Positions 5,975 through 12,515 of a stretch of 22,796 bases of DNA are shown piece after piece (within the stretch, counting starts at the first letter, position 1; the number at the start of each line of letters is the position of its first letter). The notes under the pieces were generated by a model that was given only the letters and a program-made list of their open reading frames with translations, was not told the DNA's origin and made no database searches. This DNA is from a virus: IMG/VR virus record IMGVR_UViG_3300001460_000231, positions 1 to 22,796 of that record; one strand, 5' to 3'. The position numbers and the translations under genes are program-made.

Positions 5975-6265
5975 ATGAAAGAGTTGAAAATTTTAGATGA
6001 GTTAGTTCAGTTGGATGTTGAAGGTTTAGGAAAGGGATTGTGTAAGATGCATGAGAGTGATCCAGACATGAAAGTAGTTTTAGCCTTTGGGATGTTAGAT
6101 GCAGGATTGTGTGAGTTGATGAGAAAGCATTTGAAAGCCAAGGTCCTTTCAAAGTTAAGTAAGGAGGCTAAGGATTTGTTCCCTGACTTAATTGAGGTCT
6201 ACATTAAGGAGTGTGCAGGGGCAGTTGAAAAAAGTGTTTACAAATATGCAAAAATGGTTGTTTAG
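5975..6265 (+). CDS. Small helical hypothetical protein
   Basis: The product is 96 residues, Leu- and Lys-rich, predicted mostly helical (LDELVQLDVEGLGKGLCKM, KAKVLSKLSKEAKDLF), with four Cys scattered without a metal-site pattern. Second gene of the P6 unit, starting after AAAAATAGATAGATC. Promoter P7 begins four bases after its stop. No family recognised. Confidence 0.65.
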   Translation: MKELKILDELVQLDVEGLGKGLCKMHESDPDMKVVLAFGMLDAGLCELMRKHLKAKVLSKLSKEAKDLFPDLIEVYIKECAGAVEKSVYKYAKMVV

Positions 6266-6268
6266 TCT

Positions 6269-6298
6269 TTGTTTATTAAACAAAATTGTTTATCTTTA
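6269..6298 (+). promoter_or_regulatory. Cassette promoter P7 with embedded palindrome
   Basis: TTG at 6269-6271, 19-bp spacer, TATCTTTA at 6291-6298, with AAACAAAATTGTTT at 6278-6291. The -7 element differs from the other copies at its last two bases. A 52-base leader with one C leads to the nucleotidase gene. Confidence 0.8.
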
Positions 6299-6350
6299 CG
6301 GTGTTGATGGGGTGAGGGGGTTGAGTTGTTGTTGTTTTAAATTTTAAGTT

Positions 6351-6752
6351 ATGGAAAAAAGAGTTGTTTACTTTGACATGGATGGGGTCCTGGTTCGTTA
6401 TCCAGTTCACAAAGATGAGGTCAAGAGTTTTATTGATCTCCCTCCCATTCCAGAGGTAGTTGACCTTTACAAAAGGTTGGTCAAAGATCCAAGGTATGAT
6501 GTTTACATTGCCAGTACTGCACCTTACAGTCAGCCACAGGCATGGATGGACAAAAGGTTGTGGGTTGAGAGATACCTTGGTGAGGCAGCCTTCAAGAGAT
6601 TGATCCTTACTCATCACAAACACTTGCTGATTGGTGACTATCTTATTGATGACAGGTTGGCAAACGGTGCTGCAGACTTCAAAGGTGATCACATCCAGTA
6701 TGTAGAAGGTGAGATGAGTATTGCAGAGGTTGAGAAAAGAATAGGTTATTAA
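6351..6752 (+). CDS. HAD-family 5'(3')-deoxyribonucleotidase-like phosphatase
   Basis: The product is 133 residues. HAD motifs appear in order: YFDMDGVL at 7-14 with nucleophile D9 and acid/base D11; IASTAP at about 53-58 (motif II); the lysine in HHKHLL at about 91 (motif III); GDYLIDDR at about 95-102 (motif IV acidic residues). The short cap and the STAP and DDR variants match the NT5C-type deoxyribonucleotidases common in phages, which remove phosphate from dNMPs. The role would be control of nucleotide pools during host DNA breakdown or phage replication; the exact substrate is inferred. First gene of the P7 unit. This is the clearest enzyme of the cassette. Confidence 0.85.
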   Translation: MEKRVVYFDMDGVLVRYPVHKDEVKSFIDLPPIPEVVDLYKRLVKDPRYDVYIASTAPYSQPQAWMDKRLWVERYLGEAAFKRLILTHHKHLLIGDYLIDDRLANGAADFKGDHIQYVEGEMSIAEVEKRIGY

Positions 6753-6771
6753 TCATTTAAAATTAAAGATC

Positions 6772-7221
6772 ATGAAAGAAGATTTTGTTTATAGAGAAGA
6801 GGTAAGAGTTTCAGGTTTAGCTTATCCATTTCAATTAGTAATTGAGCCATTGGACCTGCCAGTTATTTATTATATGACTGATGAGATTGAGTCAATAAGT
6901 AAGGTTGATCTAACTTCAATAAAACTAATTACAGGTAAAAAGTCATTCAGGTTAGTTACATGTGCAGGAGTTGATCTTCACAGTTCAGAGGGTGACAGCT
7001 ACAAAGGTGTTGAGGTTGTTAAGTTAAGTTATTCTGAAATGTTGGAAGTTCACAGGTACAGAACTGCAGATCCAATATCCAAAAAGGAATACCTGGAGTC
7101 TGGTTTGGCAGCAGCAAAGATGATGAAACCTGGAGAGGTTGACTTTGGGTTTGATGGTGTCTCCAGGGACAGATACAAAATGATATATTATTTGAGTGAG
7201 GAAATAAAAAAACTTGCTTAA
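6772..7221 (+). CDS. Hypothetical protein, cassette
   Basis: The product is 149 residues of mixed structure, acidic, with no membrane segment. The N-terminal half is beta-rich (VRVSGLAYPFQLVIEPLDLPVIYYM, TSIKLITGKKSFRLVTC); the C-terminal half is helical. It is cotranscribed with the nucleotidase (20-base gap, TTAAAGATC before the ATG). No motif recognised. Promoter P8 starts five bases after its stop. Confidence 0.65.
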   Translation: MKEDFVYREEVRVSGLAYPFQLVIEPLDLPVIYYMTDEIESISKVDLTSIKLITGKKSFRLVTCAGVDLHSSEGDSYKGVEVVKLSYSEMLEVHRYRTADPISKKEYLESGLAAAKMMKPGEVDFGFDGVSRDRYKMIYYLSEEIKKLA

Positions 7222-7225
7222 TAGT

Positions 7226-7255
7226 TTGTTAATTAAACAAATTTGTTTAACTTAG
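7226..7255 (+). promoter_or_regulatory. Cassette promoter P8 with embedded palindrome
   Basis: TTG at 7226-7228, 19-bp spacer, TAACTTAG at 7248-7255. AAACAAATTTGTTT at 7235-7248 extends to an 18-bp perfect palindrome (TTAAACAAA/TTTGTTTAA). The 54-base leader has two C. It serves three genes. Confidence 0.85.
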
Positions 7256-7309
7256 TATTCTGGTTGAGGGGGAGAGGTTGAGTTTATTAATAATTTAAAA
7301 AACAAAATT

Positions 7310-7615
7310 ATGTTTGAAATTTCAATGAAAAAAGTAGATGGTTCTGACTATGTTTCAATAATAGCAGAAAAGGGTAAGGCAAAGTTAGAGATCCTTTATT
7401 TTGGTCAGGACTTCTCTGTCCTGAGAACCATGTCTGGAAAGAGATCAGCAATTGCAAGTCCAATGGGAAAGTATTTCTTTGACTATGAAGATGTCTGTTC
7501 TCATTACAAACAGTTTACTGAGATCCTGGAGGACCAGGCAGATATGGTTGATTCTTATGTAGGTATGTTGGGATCACTTAAAGAGGCAAAAAAATTACTA
7601 AAGGTAAAAATTTAA
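7310..7615 (+). CDS. Hypothetical protein, cassette
   Basis: The product is 101 residues: a beta-rich first half (DYVSIIAEKGKAKLEILYFGQDFSVLR), then a helical second half (YKQFTEILEDQADMVDSYVGMLGSLKEAKKLL). It is first in the P8 unit and followed by the next gene after 4 bases. No recognised family. Confidence 0.65.
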   Translation: MFEISMKKVDGSDYVSIIAEKGKAKLEILYFGQDFSVLRTMSGKRSAIASPMGKYFFDYEDVCSHYKQFTEILEDQADMVDSYVGMLGSLKEAKKLLKVKI

Positions 7616-7619
7616 AGAT

Positions 7620-7859
7620 ATGAAAAGTTTTAAGTCAGTTGGAGAGATAAAGAAAGAGATCATGTCATTCAACAACACAGCATTCCTTAAAAAAGTGTTG
7701 ATCAGAGAAGGAGGTGAGGTTGTTGGTGTTGAGATGCACTTCCAGGGAACCAGGTTTGCACTGGAAGGAATTTACAGGTTGTTTAAAAAAGTGATCCACG
7801 TAAGCTATGAAGGGTCTTATATGATCTTTAAAAGAGAGGGTATTGGATCTTACAAATAA
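7620..7859 (+). CDS. Small hypothetical protein, cassette
   Basis: The product is 79 residues, basic, with an alternating hydrophobic pattern (VLIREGGEVVGVEMHFQGTRFALEGIYRLF) suggesting a small alpha/beta fold. It starts after TTTAAAGAT, a typical context here. Second gene of the P8 unit. Unknown. Confidence 0.6.
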   Translation: MKSFKSVGEIKKEIMSFNNTAFLKKVLIREGGEVVGVEMHFQGTRFALEGIYRLFKKVIHVSYEGSYMIFKREGIGSYK

Positions 7860-7868
7860 ATTAAAGAT

Positions 7869-8288
7869 ATGGAGGTAAAAAAACTACATAGGATTTTGAG
7901 TGAGGCTGCCAGGTTTGATGTGATGTTTAACACTACTGCAGTGACCGATAAGGGACTCAAGTTGAGTATCCAGGGCAAAGGTCCACAGGACTCACTTTTC
8001 CTTTACAGGAGGTTAAAACATCTCCTTTATGGTAGTGATGTTCCCTTTAAGGTTGCAACTGCCAGGAGGTTTGATCTGGATGACCAGGAGCAAAGTAAAA
8101 AGGCAATGACCATATATATTCCAGATCACCTGGACCATATTGAGTTTGCTGAGTTGGTTTATGCCAGGATCATGGATTATAAAGGTTGGTATGATATTAA
8201 AACTCCTACAAGTTATGATCACTATGCAGGTGGAATTTATTACAGGAGTGATAGAGATGGTAAGGGAAAATATATTCCTGCAAAATAA
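7869..8288 (+). CDS. Hypothetical protein, cassette
   Basis: The product is 139 residues. Segments include a helical start (KKLHRILSEAARFDVMF), an Arg-rich middle (LYRRLKHLLYGSD, ATARRFDLDDQEQ) and a Tyr/Gly-rich end (YDHYAGGIYYRSDRDGKGKY). It could bind nucleic acid by charge, but no fold is recognised. Third gene of the P8 unit; the ATG follows TTAAAGAT. A 63-residue frame at 8140 inside it is a shadow. Confidence 0.65.
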   Translation: MEVKKLHRILSEAARFDVMFNTTAVTDKGLKLSIQGKGPQDSLFLYRRLKHLLYGSDVPFKVATARRFDLDDQEQSKKAMTIYIPDHLDHIEFAELVYARIMDYKGWYDIKTPTSYDHYAGGIYYRSDRDGKGKYIPAK

Positions 8289-8301
8289 TTTTATTTTATG
8301 C

Positions 8302-8331
8302 TTGTATATTAAACAAATTTGTTTATCTTAG
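8302..8331 (+). promoter_or_regulatory. Cassette promoter P9 with embedded palindrome
   Basis: TTG at 8302-8304, 19-bp spacer, TATCTTAG at 8324-8331, with a perfect AAACAAATTTGTTT at 8311-8324. Short leader, exactly 23 bases, closely matching that of P4. Confidence 0.85.
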
Positions 8332-8354
8332 CGAAGTAATTAAGAGAAAGAGTT

Positions 8355-8711
8355 ATGAGAGATATTGTTCAGATAGATTTAGAGATTTTTGAAAAAACTG
8401 TGGCTTACAGGGGTGGGTACCAGGGGGTGTTTGGATTCAAAAAACCATTTGCTGATTTTTGTGTGATCCAGATGGATGACTTTGATAAAAGTTTGGTCCA
8501 GGACATTAAATTAAAACCAGGTCAAATAATTGCCAGGTATGAGACTGATACTTCTAAGATCAGCAGGAGTCAACCACTGATAAAAATAGATTATGTGAGG
8601 GGTCTGGTTTACTTTCTTACAGATCGTGCCTGTGAGGATGACATTGTTGAGTTTGAGAAAAGGGGTCAAAAAGTAATTTATATGAAATTAGATCCAAAGT
8701 TTATTGATTAA
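8355..8711 (+). CDS. Hypothetical protein, cassette
   Basis: The product is 118 residues, with alternating aromatic and charged segments (YRGGYQGVFGFKKPFADFCVIQMDDF) and a beta-rich end (LIKIDYVRGLVYFLTDRA). It is the only gene of the P9 unit and uses the short-leader start TTAAGAGAAAGAGTTATGAGA. No family recognised. Confidence 0.65.
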   Translation: MRDIVQIDLEIFEKTVAYRGGYQGVFGFKKPFADFCVIQMDDFDKSLVQDIKLKPGQIIARYETDTSKISRSQPLIKIDYVRGLVYFLTDRACEDDIVEFEKRGQKVIYMKLDPKFID

Positions 8712-8714
8712 AGT

Positions 8715-8744
8715 TTGTAAGTTAAACAAATTTGTTTATCTTAG
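8715..8744 (+). promoter_or_regulatory. Cassette promoter P10 with embedded palindrome
   Basis: TTG at 8715-8717, four bases after the preceding stop; 19-bp spacer; TATCTTAG at 8737-8744; a perfect AAACAAATTTGTTT at 8724-8737. Long leader of 58 bases. Confidence 0.85.
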
Positions 8745-8802
8745 TAGGGCAGATGGGGTTGAGGTGTTTAGGTTTATTAATTATTATTAAAGATTGTTTA
8801 TT

Positions 8803-9147
8803 ATGAAAGTTACAAGAAAAAGTTACCAGGAAAAGTACTCTGAGAGAAGTGAGTTAATTTGTGCAAAACAGTCTGCAGATCGTGCAGATGATATGCCAAG
8901 TTACTTTGAGGCTAAGGCAAGAATTGAGGAGTTGGACAAAGAGTTTTTTGACAAACTTCCAACTGTCAAGGTCAGTTTTAGTATTGGCAGTCGAAGTTAT
9001 TACCAGGAGGTTGTTAAGATAGGGAAAAGTTACTTCAAGTATGGAGAGTCACTTACTGCAGGTAGAGGTTACTATGGTGTTACTGAGATACCAGAGATCA
9101 CTGAGAAAATGACTCATGAAATGATTAGTGATAGTTATTATTATTAA
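8803..9147 (+). CDS. Hypothetical protein, cassette
   Basis: The ATG at 8803 gives 114 residues (MKVTRKSYQEKYSERSE...). A TTG at 8794 in frame is rejected because it is still in the leader and the ATG has the usual TTATG context. The first part is charged and helical; the second is Tyr/Gly-rich and beta-like (VSFSIGSRSYYQEVVKIGKSYFKYGESL), ending SDSYYY. Unknown function. First gene of the P10 unit. Confidence 0.65.
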   Translation: MKVTRKSYQEKYSERSELICAKQSADRADDMPSYFEAKARIEELDKEFFDKLPTVKVSFSIGSRSYYQEVVKIGKSYFKYGESLTAGRGYYGVTEIPEITEKMTHEMISDSYYY

Positions 9148-9159
9148 AATTAGATAGAG

Positions 9160-9480
9160 ATGAAAAAGATAAAATTAAAAATATTGAGAGGTAAGGTGTC
9201 CAGGGAGGAAAAGAGTCCTTATGTATTTTCAGAACTTATTTCAGAGAAAGAGGCACTGGATAAACTGACTGACAAAGCATCAGATGCACTACAGGAGTTT
9301 AGTAAGTTCAAAGGTGACATGGGACTTTTACCAGATGAGGTTAGGCAGTCTGATGAGTACAGGTCCAAAAAAAGGATCTTTGACCAGGAGTTTAAAAAAT
9401 TAAGAGAGGTTAACAGTTTATTGATGAAGTACTTTAAACCTGAGATGAGGCAAAGGTCAAAAGAAAAAAGAGGATATTAG
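9160..9480 (+). CDS. Charged helical hypothetical protein
   Basis: The product is 106 residues, very lysine- and glutamate-rich and largely helical (KEALDKLTDKASDALQEFSKF, KKRIFDQEFKKLREVNSLLMKYF), with a basic tail (RQRSKEKRGY). The TAG stop lies in the loop of a hairpin that looks like a terminator. Second gene of the P10 unit. A DNA-, RNA- or protein-binding role is possible from charge only. Confidence 0.65.
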   Translation: MKKIKLKILRGKVSREEKSPYVFSELISEKEALDKLTDKASDALQEFSKFKGDMGLLPDEVRQSDEYRSKKRIFDQEFKKLREVNSLLMKYFKPEMRQRSKEKRGY

Positions 9481-9489
9481 TCCTCTTTT
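9466..9489 (+). terminator. Stem-loop overlapping a stop codon, likely terminator
   Basis: AAAAGAGGA (9466-9474), loop TATTAG, TCCTCTTTT (9481-9489): a 9-bp perfect stem followed by a T-rich ATTTG. The stop codon of the preceding gene is the last three loop bases. Promoter P11 begins immediately downstream. Confidence 0.6.
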
Positions 9490-9491
9490 AT

Positions 9492-9521
9492 TTGCAATTT
9501 AAACAGTTTTGTTTATCTTAG
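9492..9521 (+). promoter_or_regulatory. Cassette promoter P11 with embedded palindrome
   Basis: TTG at 9492-9494, 19-bp spacer, TATCTTAG at 9514-9521, with AAACA-GTTT-TGTTT at 9501-9514. The core differs from the other copies while both half-sites are kept. The leader is 46 bases. Confidence 0.8.
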
Positions 9522-9567
9522 CAGGGTCAGTGTGACAGAGGTTATTAATTATATAAAGATCGTAGTT

Positions 9568-9768
9568 ATGAGCATTAAAGAGAAAATTTTAAGAGAGCAA
9601 AAAGCACTAAAAGTTTTGGCTGAGTTAAAGGATGAGGTAGAGGCATGTTTGAAATTTTTTATTGAGTCTGACATTAAAATATATGGATTCATTAAAAAGG
9701 GAACAGTTGAAGTCTTCAAGGTCCAGGGTGTTGAGTTCCCAGAGTTATTAATTAAGTTTGTAAAATAA
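9568..9768 (+). CDS. Small hypothetical protein
   Basis: The ATG at 9568 gives 66 residues (MSIKEKILREQKALKVLAEL...). A GTG at 9532 in frame is rejected because it lies only ten bases past the P11 -7 element. The N-terminal half is a charged helix; the C-terminal half is hydrophobic (CLKFFIESDIKIYGFIKKGT). No family recognised. The next ATG follows after 8 bases (AAAGATAGAT). Confidence 0.6.
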   Translation: MSIKEKILREQKALKVLAELKDEVEACLKFFIESDIKIYGFIKKGTVEVFKVQGVEFPELLIKFVK

Positions 9769-9776
9769 AGATAGAT

Positions 9777-10361
9777 ATGGAAAGTTTAAAGATTGAGTAC
9801 AGAGGATTTGTTATTGTTCCAAGTGATAGATTGGAGGGATGGTTCATGACTGAGTGTGATACAATGTGTGGAGAGACAGTTGCTGAGGTTCAGCAGGATC
9901 TTGACCAGATGATCATTGACCAGGCTAAAGAAAAGAAAGTAACCTATTACTTCCAGGGAGAGTTTGGTATGGGCATTAGGAAAGTCGAAGGTAGGTTGGT
10001 TGATATTGAGGTTAGGAAGTGGGCACAATACAGTTGTTCTCCTTCAATTAAAATGATACCAAAAAGAAAGAGGTTGATCAGGGAGTACAGGCAAACTTAC
10101 AAACCATTCTTTTTGGTCCTGGATGGATACGGTCATCCAGACTTAGATGATGGATACATTAAGTTGGAGTCTTCGGTTCCAGGTGTAACTGTTAAGAAGT
10201 CAAAATATACTTCCTTTGATCCAAGGTGGAAAGAGGAGGCAGGTTCAACACTTGACCAGTACCTCCAGGAAAGTGGATCAAAAATAATTGCTGATTATAG
10301 AGAGTCTTCAGGGTTCAGTTCATATACAGGACCTGTTTACTCAAGGTTAGGTTTAGAATAA
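9777..10361 (+). CDS. Hypothetical protein, largest of the cassette
   Basis: The product is 194 residues. The first 50 (IEYRGFVIVPS, GWFMTECDTMCGETVAEVQQDLDQMI) resemble a short module I recall from small phage proteins, in which a YRGY strand and a GxT(V)xEVxxxID helix form a beta-alpha unit. The remainder is basic in the middle (PKRKRLIREYRQTYK) and ends in a Tyr/Ser-rich tail. No catalytic motif is seen. Second gene of the P11 unit. Confidence 0.65.
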   Translation: MESLKIEYRGFVIVPSDRLEGWFMTECDTMCGETVAEVQQDLDQMIIDQAKEKKVTYYFQGEFGMGIRKVEGRLVDIEVRKWAQYSCSPSIKMIPKRKRLIREYRQTYKPFFLVLDGYGHPDLDDGYIKLESSVPGVTVKKSKYTSFDPRWKEEAGSTLDQYLQESGSKIIADYRESSGFSSYTGPVYSRLGLE

Positions 10362-10384
10362 AAACAATTTAAAAATAGAAAGTG

Positions 10385-10627
10385 ATGTCATTAGAGAGAG
10401 AAGTAAAGGATCTAAAAAAGATCCTTTTAGATCCAAGAATAAATTTGTCAGGGTTGTGTAAAACCATTAATAGACCAGGCTTGTCAAGAGCCTCCCTGGT
10501 AAATAAGATGAATGAAAAGCATGTTTGTAATTTAAACCAGGAGGATGTTAGGTTAATTAAAAAGTCCCTTAAGAAATTAAATTCAGATATTTCAAAAACA
10601 ATACTGTTTTCTTTTATAAATAAGTAG
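10385..10627 (+). CDS. Small possible DNA-binding protein, unknown
   Basis: The ATG at 10385 gives 80 residues; a GTG three bases upstream is less likely. The sequence LLDPRINLSGLCKTINRP, SRASLVNKMNEK, LNQEDVRLIKKSLKKL resembles small helical proteins with an HTH-like pattern (helix, turn, S-x-x-x-L-x-x-K-M) that I recall from phages, but I cannot name a family. A strong short hairpin (10405-10427) lies within its first codons. It is last in the P11 unit and marks the end of the cassette. Confidence 0.6.
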   Translation: MSLEREVKDLKKILLDPRINLSGLCKTINRPGLSRASLVNKMNEKHVCNLNQEDVRLIKKSLKKLNSDISKTILFSFINK

Positions 10628-10649
10628 AAAATTTTGTAAATTTATTATT

Positions 10650-10814
10650 ATGGCAAAAAAAACCAATATTTCAGATAAAGAACTGGACAGAGATCTTGTA
10701 AACTTAAATTTACCAGAGCCAGACATGTCTCCAGAGGATAGCATAGATGATTTGTCTTTCTATGGAGAGGCAACAAAAAAATTATTAAAGGATCAATTAA
10801 CTAAGAAAGACTAA
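10650..10814 (+). CDS. 54-residue acidic protein, unknown
   Basis: MAKKTNISDKELDRDLVNL... is acidic in its centre (LPEPDMSPEDSIDDL) and ends TKKD with a TAA at 10812-10814. The start is preceded by TTTATTATT. The codon style and CTGG words match the zeta-like gene that starts 12 bases later, so I place it with the late block, not the cassette. It could be an antidote-like partner of the kinase by position, but its sequence does not resemble the epsilon antitoxin. Confidence 0.55.
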   Translation: MAKKTNISDKELDRDLVNLNLPEPDMSPEDSIDDLSFYGEATKKLLKDQLTKKD

Positions 10815-10826
10815 AATATTTTTGAT

Positions 10827-11873
10827 ATGGCTAAGGGTAAAGAAGGGTTAGTCCCTGTAAAAAAAATGGTTCAACCTAAGTCAGGTAAGCCACATGTCAA
10901 AACATTCTGGATGAAACCTGGAGAGTTTGAGGAGCACAAAAGTAAAACCTCTAAGTCAACAGAGGACATGTACAAAAAAGATGGTAAGTGGACTGAAGAG
11001 AGAGGTAAAAAGCATGCAGCTACAGTAAAAAAAGTTGTTGAAAGTTGCCCATTTCCTCCCAAAGGTGAAAAGCCAAAATGTGTTTTATTACTGGGAGGAG
11101 CAGCATCAGGTAAGTCAACAGTTGTTGATAGGTTTGTTAAGCCAGAGATGGGAGGTAACTTTGGGACAGTAAATGTTGATGATGTCAAGGAAGACATAGA
11201 TGAGTATGCTCAGTTTGTAAAGGATGATGTTGCTACAGCAGCCAGTAGGGTCCATGAGGAGTCTTCAGAGATGGGTAAGGCAATTACATCATCAGTTATA
11301 CAAGATGGTAGGAATTTTATATATGATGCAGTCCTGGGTAATCCAGAGAAGGCAAAAAAAATGATAGCCTCACTTAAAGCCAAAGGTTATGAAGTTAGCC
11401 TGGTTGGTGTTAATGTAGATGCAGAGGAGTCACTTGATAGAGCATCTTTGAGAGCCTTTGGAAATGTAGAGCAGGGTGGAGATAAAGGAGGATCAGGAAG
11501 GATGGTACCTCCAGGAATATTACTTGATGGTCATAGAGGTGCATCCAGAACATTTGATGCAATAAAAGACATGGTTGATGGTGTTTCACTTTATGACAAT
11601 AATGTTGAATATGGAAAGGATCCTATAGCAGTTGTAACTGCACCTCCACAAAAAGTATTAAGAGAGGACCTTTACAGTGAGTTTAAAGGAAAGGCAGACC
11701 TTAATATTGCAGAGGCAGTAAACAGGTACAATAAAAAGCAAATAAACAAAGCAATTGATCTTATTCCAGATGCAGAGGAGTGGATACTTCAAAAAGCCAT
11801 CTCTGAAGAGACAAATGCTATAAAAAGAGAGGTTTATATCCATAAGTTAAATAGAATGAGATCCAGGGTATAA
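10827..11873 (+). CDS. Zeta-toxin-like P-loop kinase
   Basis: The product is 348 residues. Residues 85-97 (CVLLLGGAASGKS) form a beta strand plus Walker A loop; NVDDVKEDID at 116-125 supplies a candidate catalytic aspartate; RVHEESSEMGKA at 142-152 and GRNFIYDAV at 161-169 match the zeta-toxin pattern; DRASLRAFGN at 204-213 and GRMVPPG fit the lid and arginine region. Zeta toxins phosphorylate UDP-GlcNAc and block cell wall synthesis; other members act on small nucleotides, so the substrate is open. The N-terminal 80 residues (GLVPVKKMVQPKSGKPHVKTFWMKPG) are an extra basic module similar in style to the VPVKK modules at the window start. C-terminal about 90 residues are helical. It sits one base upstream of the holin-like gene. 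Confidence 0.75.
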   Translation: MAKGKEGLVPVKKMVQPKSGKPHVKTFWMKPGEFEEHKSKTSKSTEDMYKKDGKWTEERGKKHAATVKKVVESCPFPPKGEKPKCVLLLGGAASGKSTVVDRFVKPEMGGNFGTVNVDDVKEDIDEYAQFVKDDVATAASRVHEESSEMGKAITSSVIQDGRNFIYDAVLGNPEKAKKMIASLKAKGYEVSLVGVNVDAEESLDRASLRAFGNVEQGGDKGGSGRMVPPGILLDGHRGASRTFDAIKDMVDGVSLYDNNVEYGKDPIAVVTAPPQKVLREDLYSEFKGKADLNIAEAVNRYNKKQINKAIDLIPDAEEWILQKAISEETNAIKREVYIHKLNRMRSRV

Positions 11874-11874
11874 T

Positions 11875-12159
11875 ATGAAGGAGTTTTTTAAAAAAATAAT
11901 TCAATCGGACAGTAGGGAGAGTTCAAAGAGAGTAATGGCAATGTGGACTATGGTGTTAGTCTCCATTGTTGTTGCCTCTTCACTTTATGCCTTTATTTTT
12001 AAGGATAAGGGTGACCTGGTTGTATTGTTAGGATCACTATTAACATTTATACTGACTCTTTCTGGAATAGGAGCATACCAGGCAGTAAAAACAAAAACAA
12101 AGGTAAAGGAAAAGGAAAAAACTGATTTAGATAACCATGAAGATAAGCGTTTCATATGA
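11875..12159 (+). CDS. Two-TM holin candidate
   Basis: The product is 94 residues: a charged start (MKEFFKKIIQSDSRESSKR), TM1 at about 20-42 (MWTMVLVSIVVASSLYAFIF), a short KDKGD turn, TM2 at about 48-68 (VVLLGSLLTFILTLSGIGAY) and a highly charged tail (KTKTKVKEKEKTDLDNHEDK). This topology and position beside spanin-like genes fit a small holin. Similar SSKR-plus-two-TM proteins are, from memory, common in Bacteroidota phages. It starts one base after the zeta-like gene and overlaps the next gene by ATGA. An unrelated membrane protein is possible. Confidence 0.6.
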   Translation: MKEFFKKIIQSDSRESSKRVMAMWTMVLVSIVVASSLYAFIFKDKGDLVVLLGSLLTFILTLSGIGAYQAVKTKTKVKEKEKTDLDNHEDKRFI

Positions 12160-12515
12160 AGGGTTTACTTCAAATAGCACTGGTTTTAGTATTTTTTGTT
12201 ATGGCAGTTTGTATCTGGCATTATTCCAGTTCTTACTCCAGGGCAATAGAAAAACAAGAGTCTCTGACTGAATACCTTAATTTTCTTGAGTCAAAAATAG
12301 ATTCTATAGACAGTAATATTATTGTAAAAGAGAAAGAGGTTAGTCTTATAGGGCATAAAAATGATAGCCTTAATAAAAAAATTAAGTCCCTGGACCGTAA
12401 TGTTGGAAAAATTAAAATTGTTTACAATGATAAAATACTTAACATTAATGATCTTGGGATTGATAGCACACTCATCCTCCTGTCAAGTTTCTTATCCAAG
12501 GAAGTTGATCTATAA
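12156..12515 (+). CDS. Membrane-anchored coiled-coil protein, i-spanin candidate
   Basis: The product is 119 residues. A single N-terminal TM (residues 3-23, LLQIALVLVFFVMAVCIW) is followed by a coiled-coil region at about 30-85 (SLTEYLNFLESKIDSIDS, SLNKKIKSLDRN), matching the Rz-type inner-membrane spanin layout. It overlaps the upstream gene by four bases (ATGA), and its 3' end overlaps the start of the next gene in another frame, as in Rz/Rz1 pairs. A link between inner and outer membranes during lysis is inferred from topology, not homology. Confidence 0.55.
   Translation: MKGLLQIALVLVFFVMAVCIWHYSSSYSRAIEKQESLTEYLNFLESKIDSIDSNIIVKEKEVSLIGHKNDSLNKKIKSLDRNVGKIKIVYNDKILNINDLGIDSTLILLSSFLSKEVDL

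Noticed and set aside
6276-6692. 138-residue open frame on the minus strand
   Set aside because: It lies opposite the nucleotidase gene, which has clear HAD motifs; the antisense frame is low-complexity and has no promoter or start context.
8140-8331. 63-residue frame inside the 7869 gene
   Set aside because: Shifted-frame shadow that runs into promoter P9; no start context and unlikely composition.
2568-9521. CRISPR-like or mobile repeats
   Set aside because: The repeated unit is about 30 bp at irregular distances of roughly 300-1100 bp, always just upstream of a gene and with promoter elements at fixed spacing. It is a dispersed promoter, not an array or transposon end.
10650-10814. Epsilon-type antitoxin for the zeta-like kinase
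   Set aside because: The position would fit, but the 54-residue acidic product lacks the three-helix epsilon pattern as far as I can judge.
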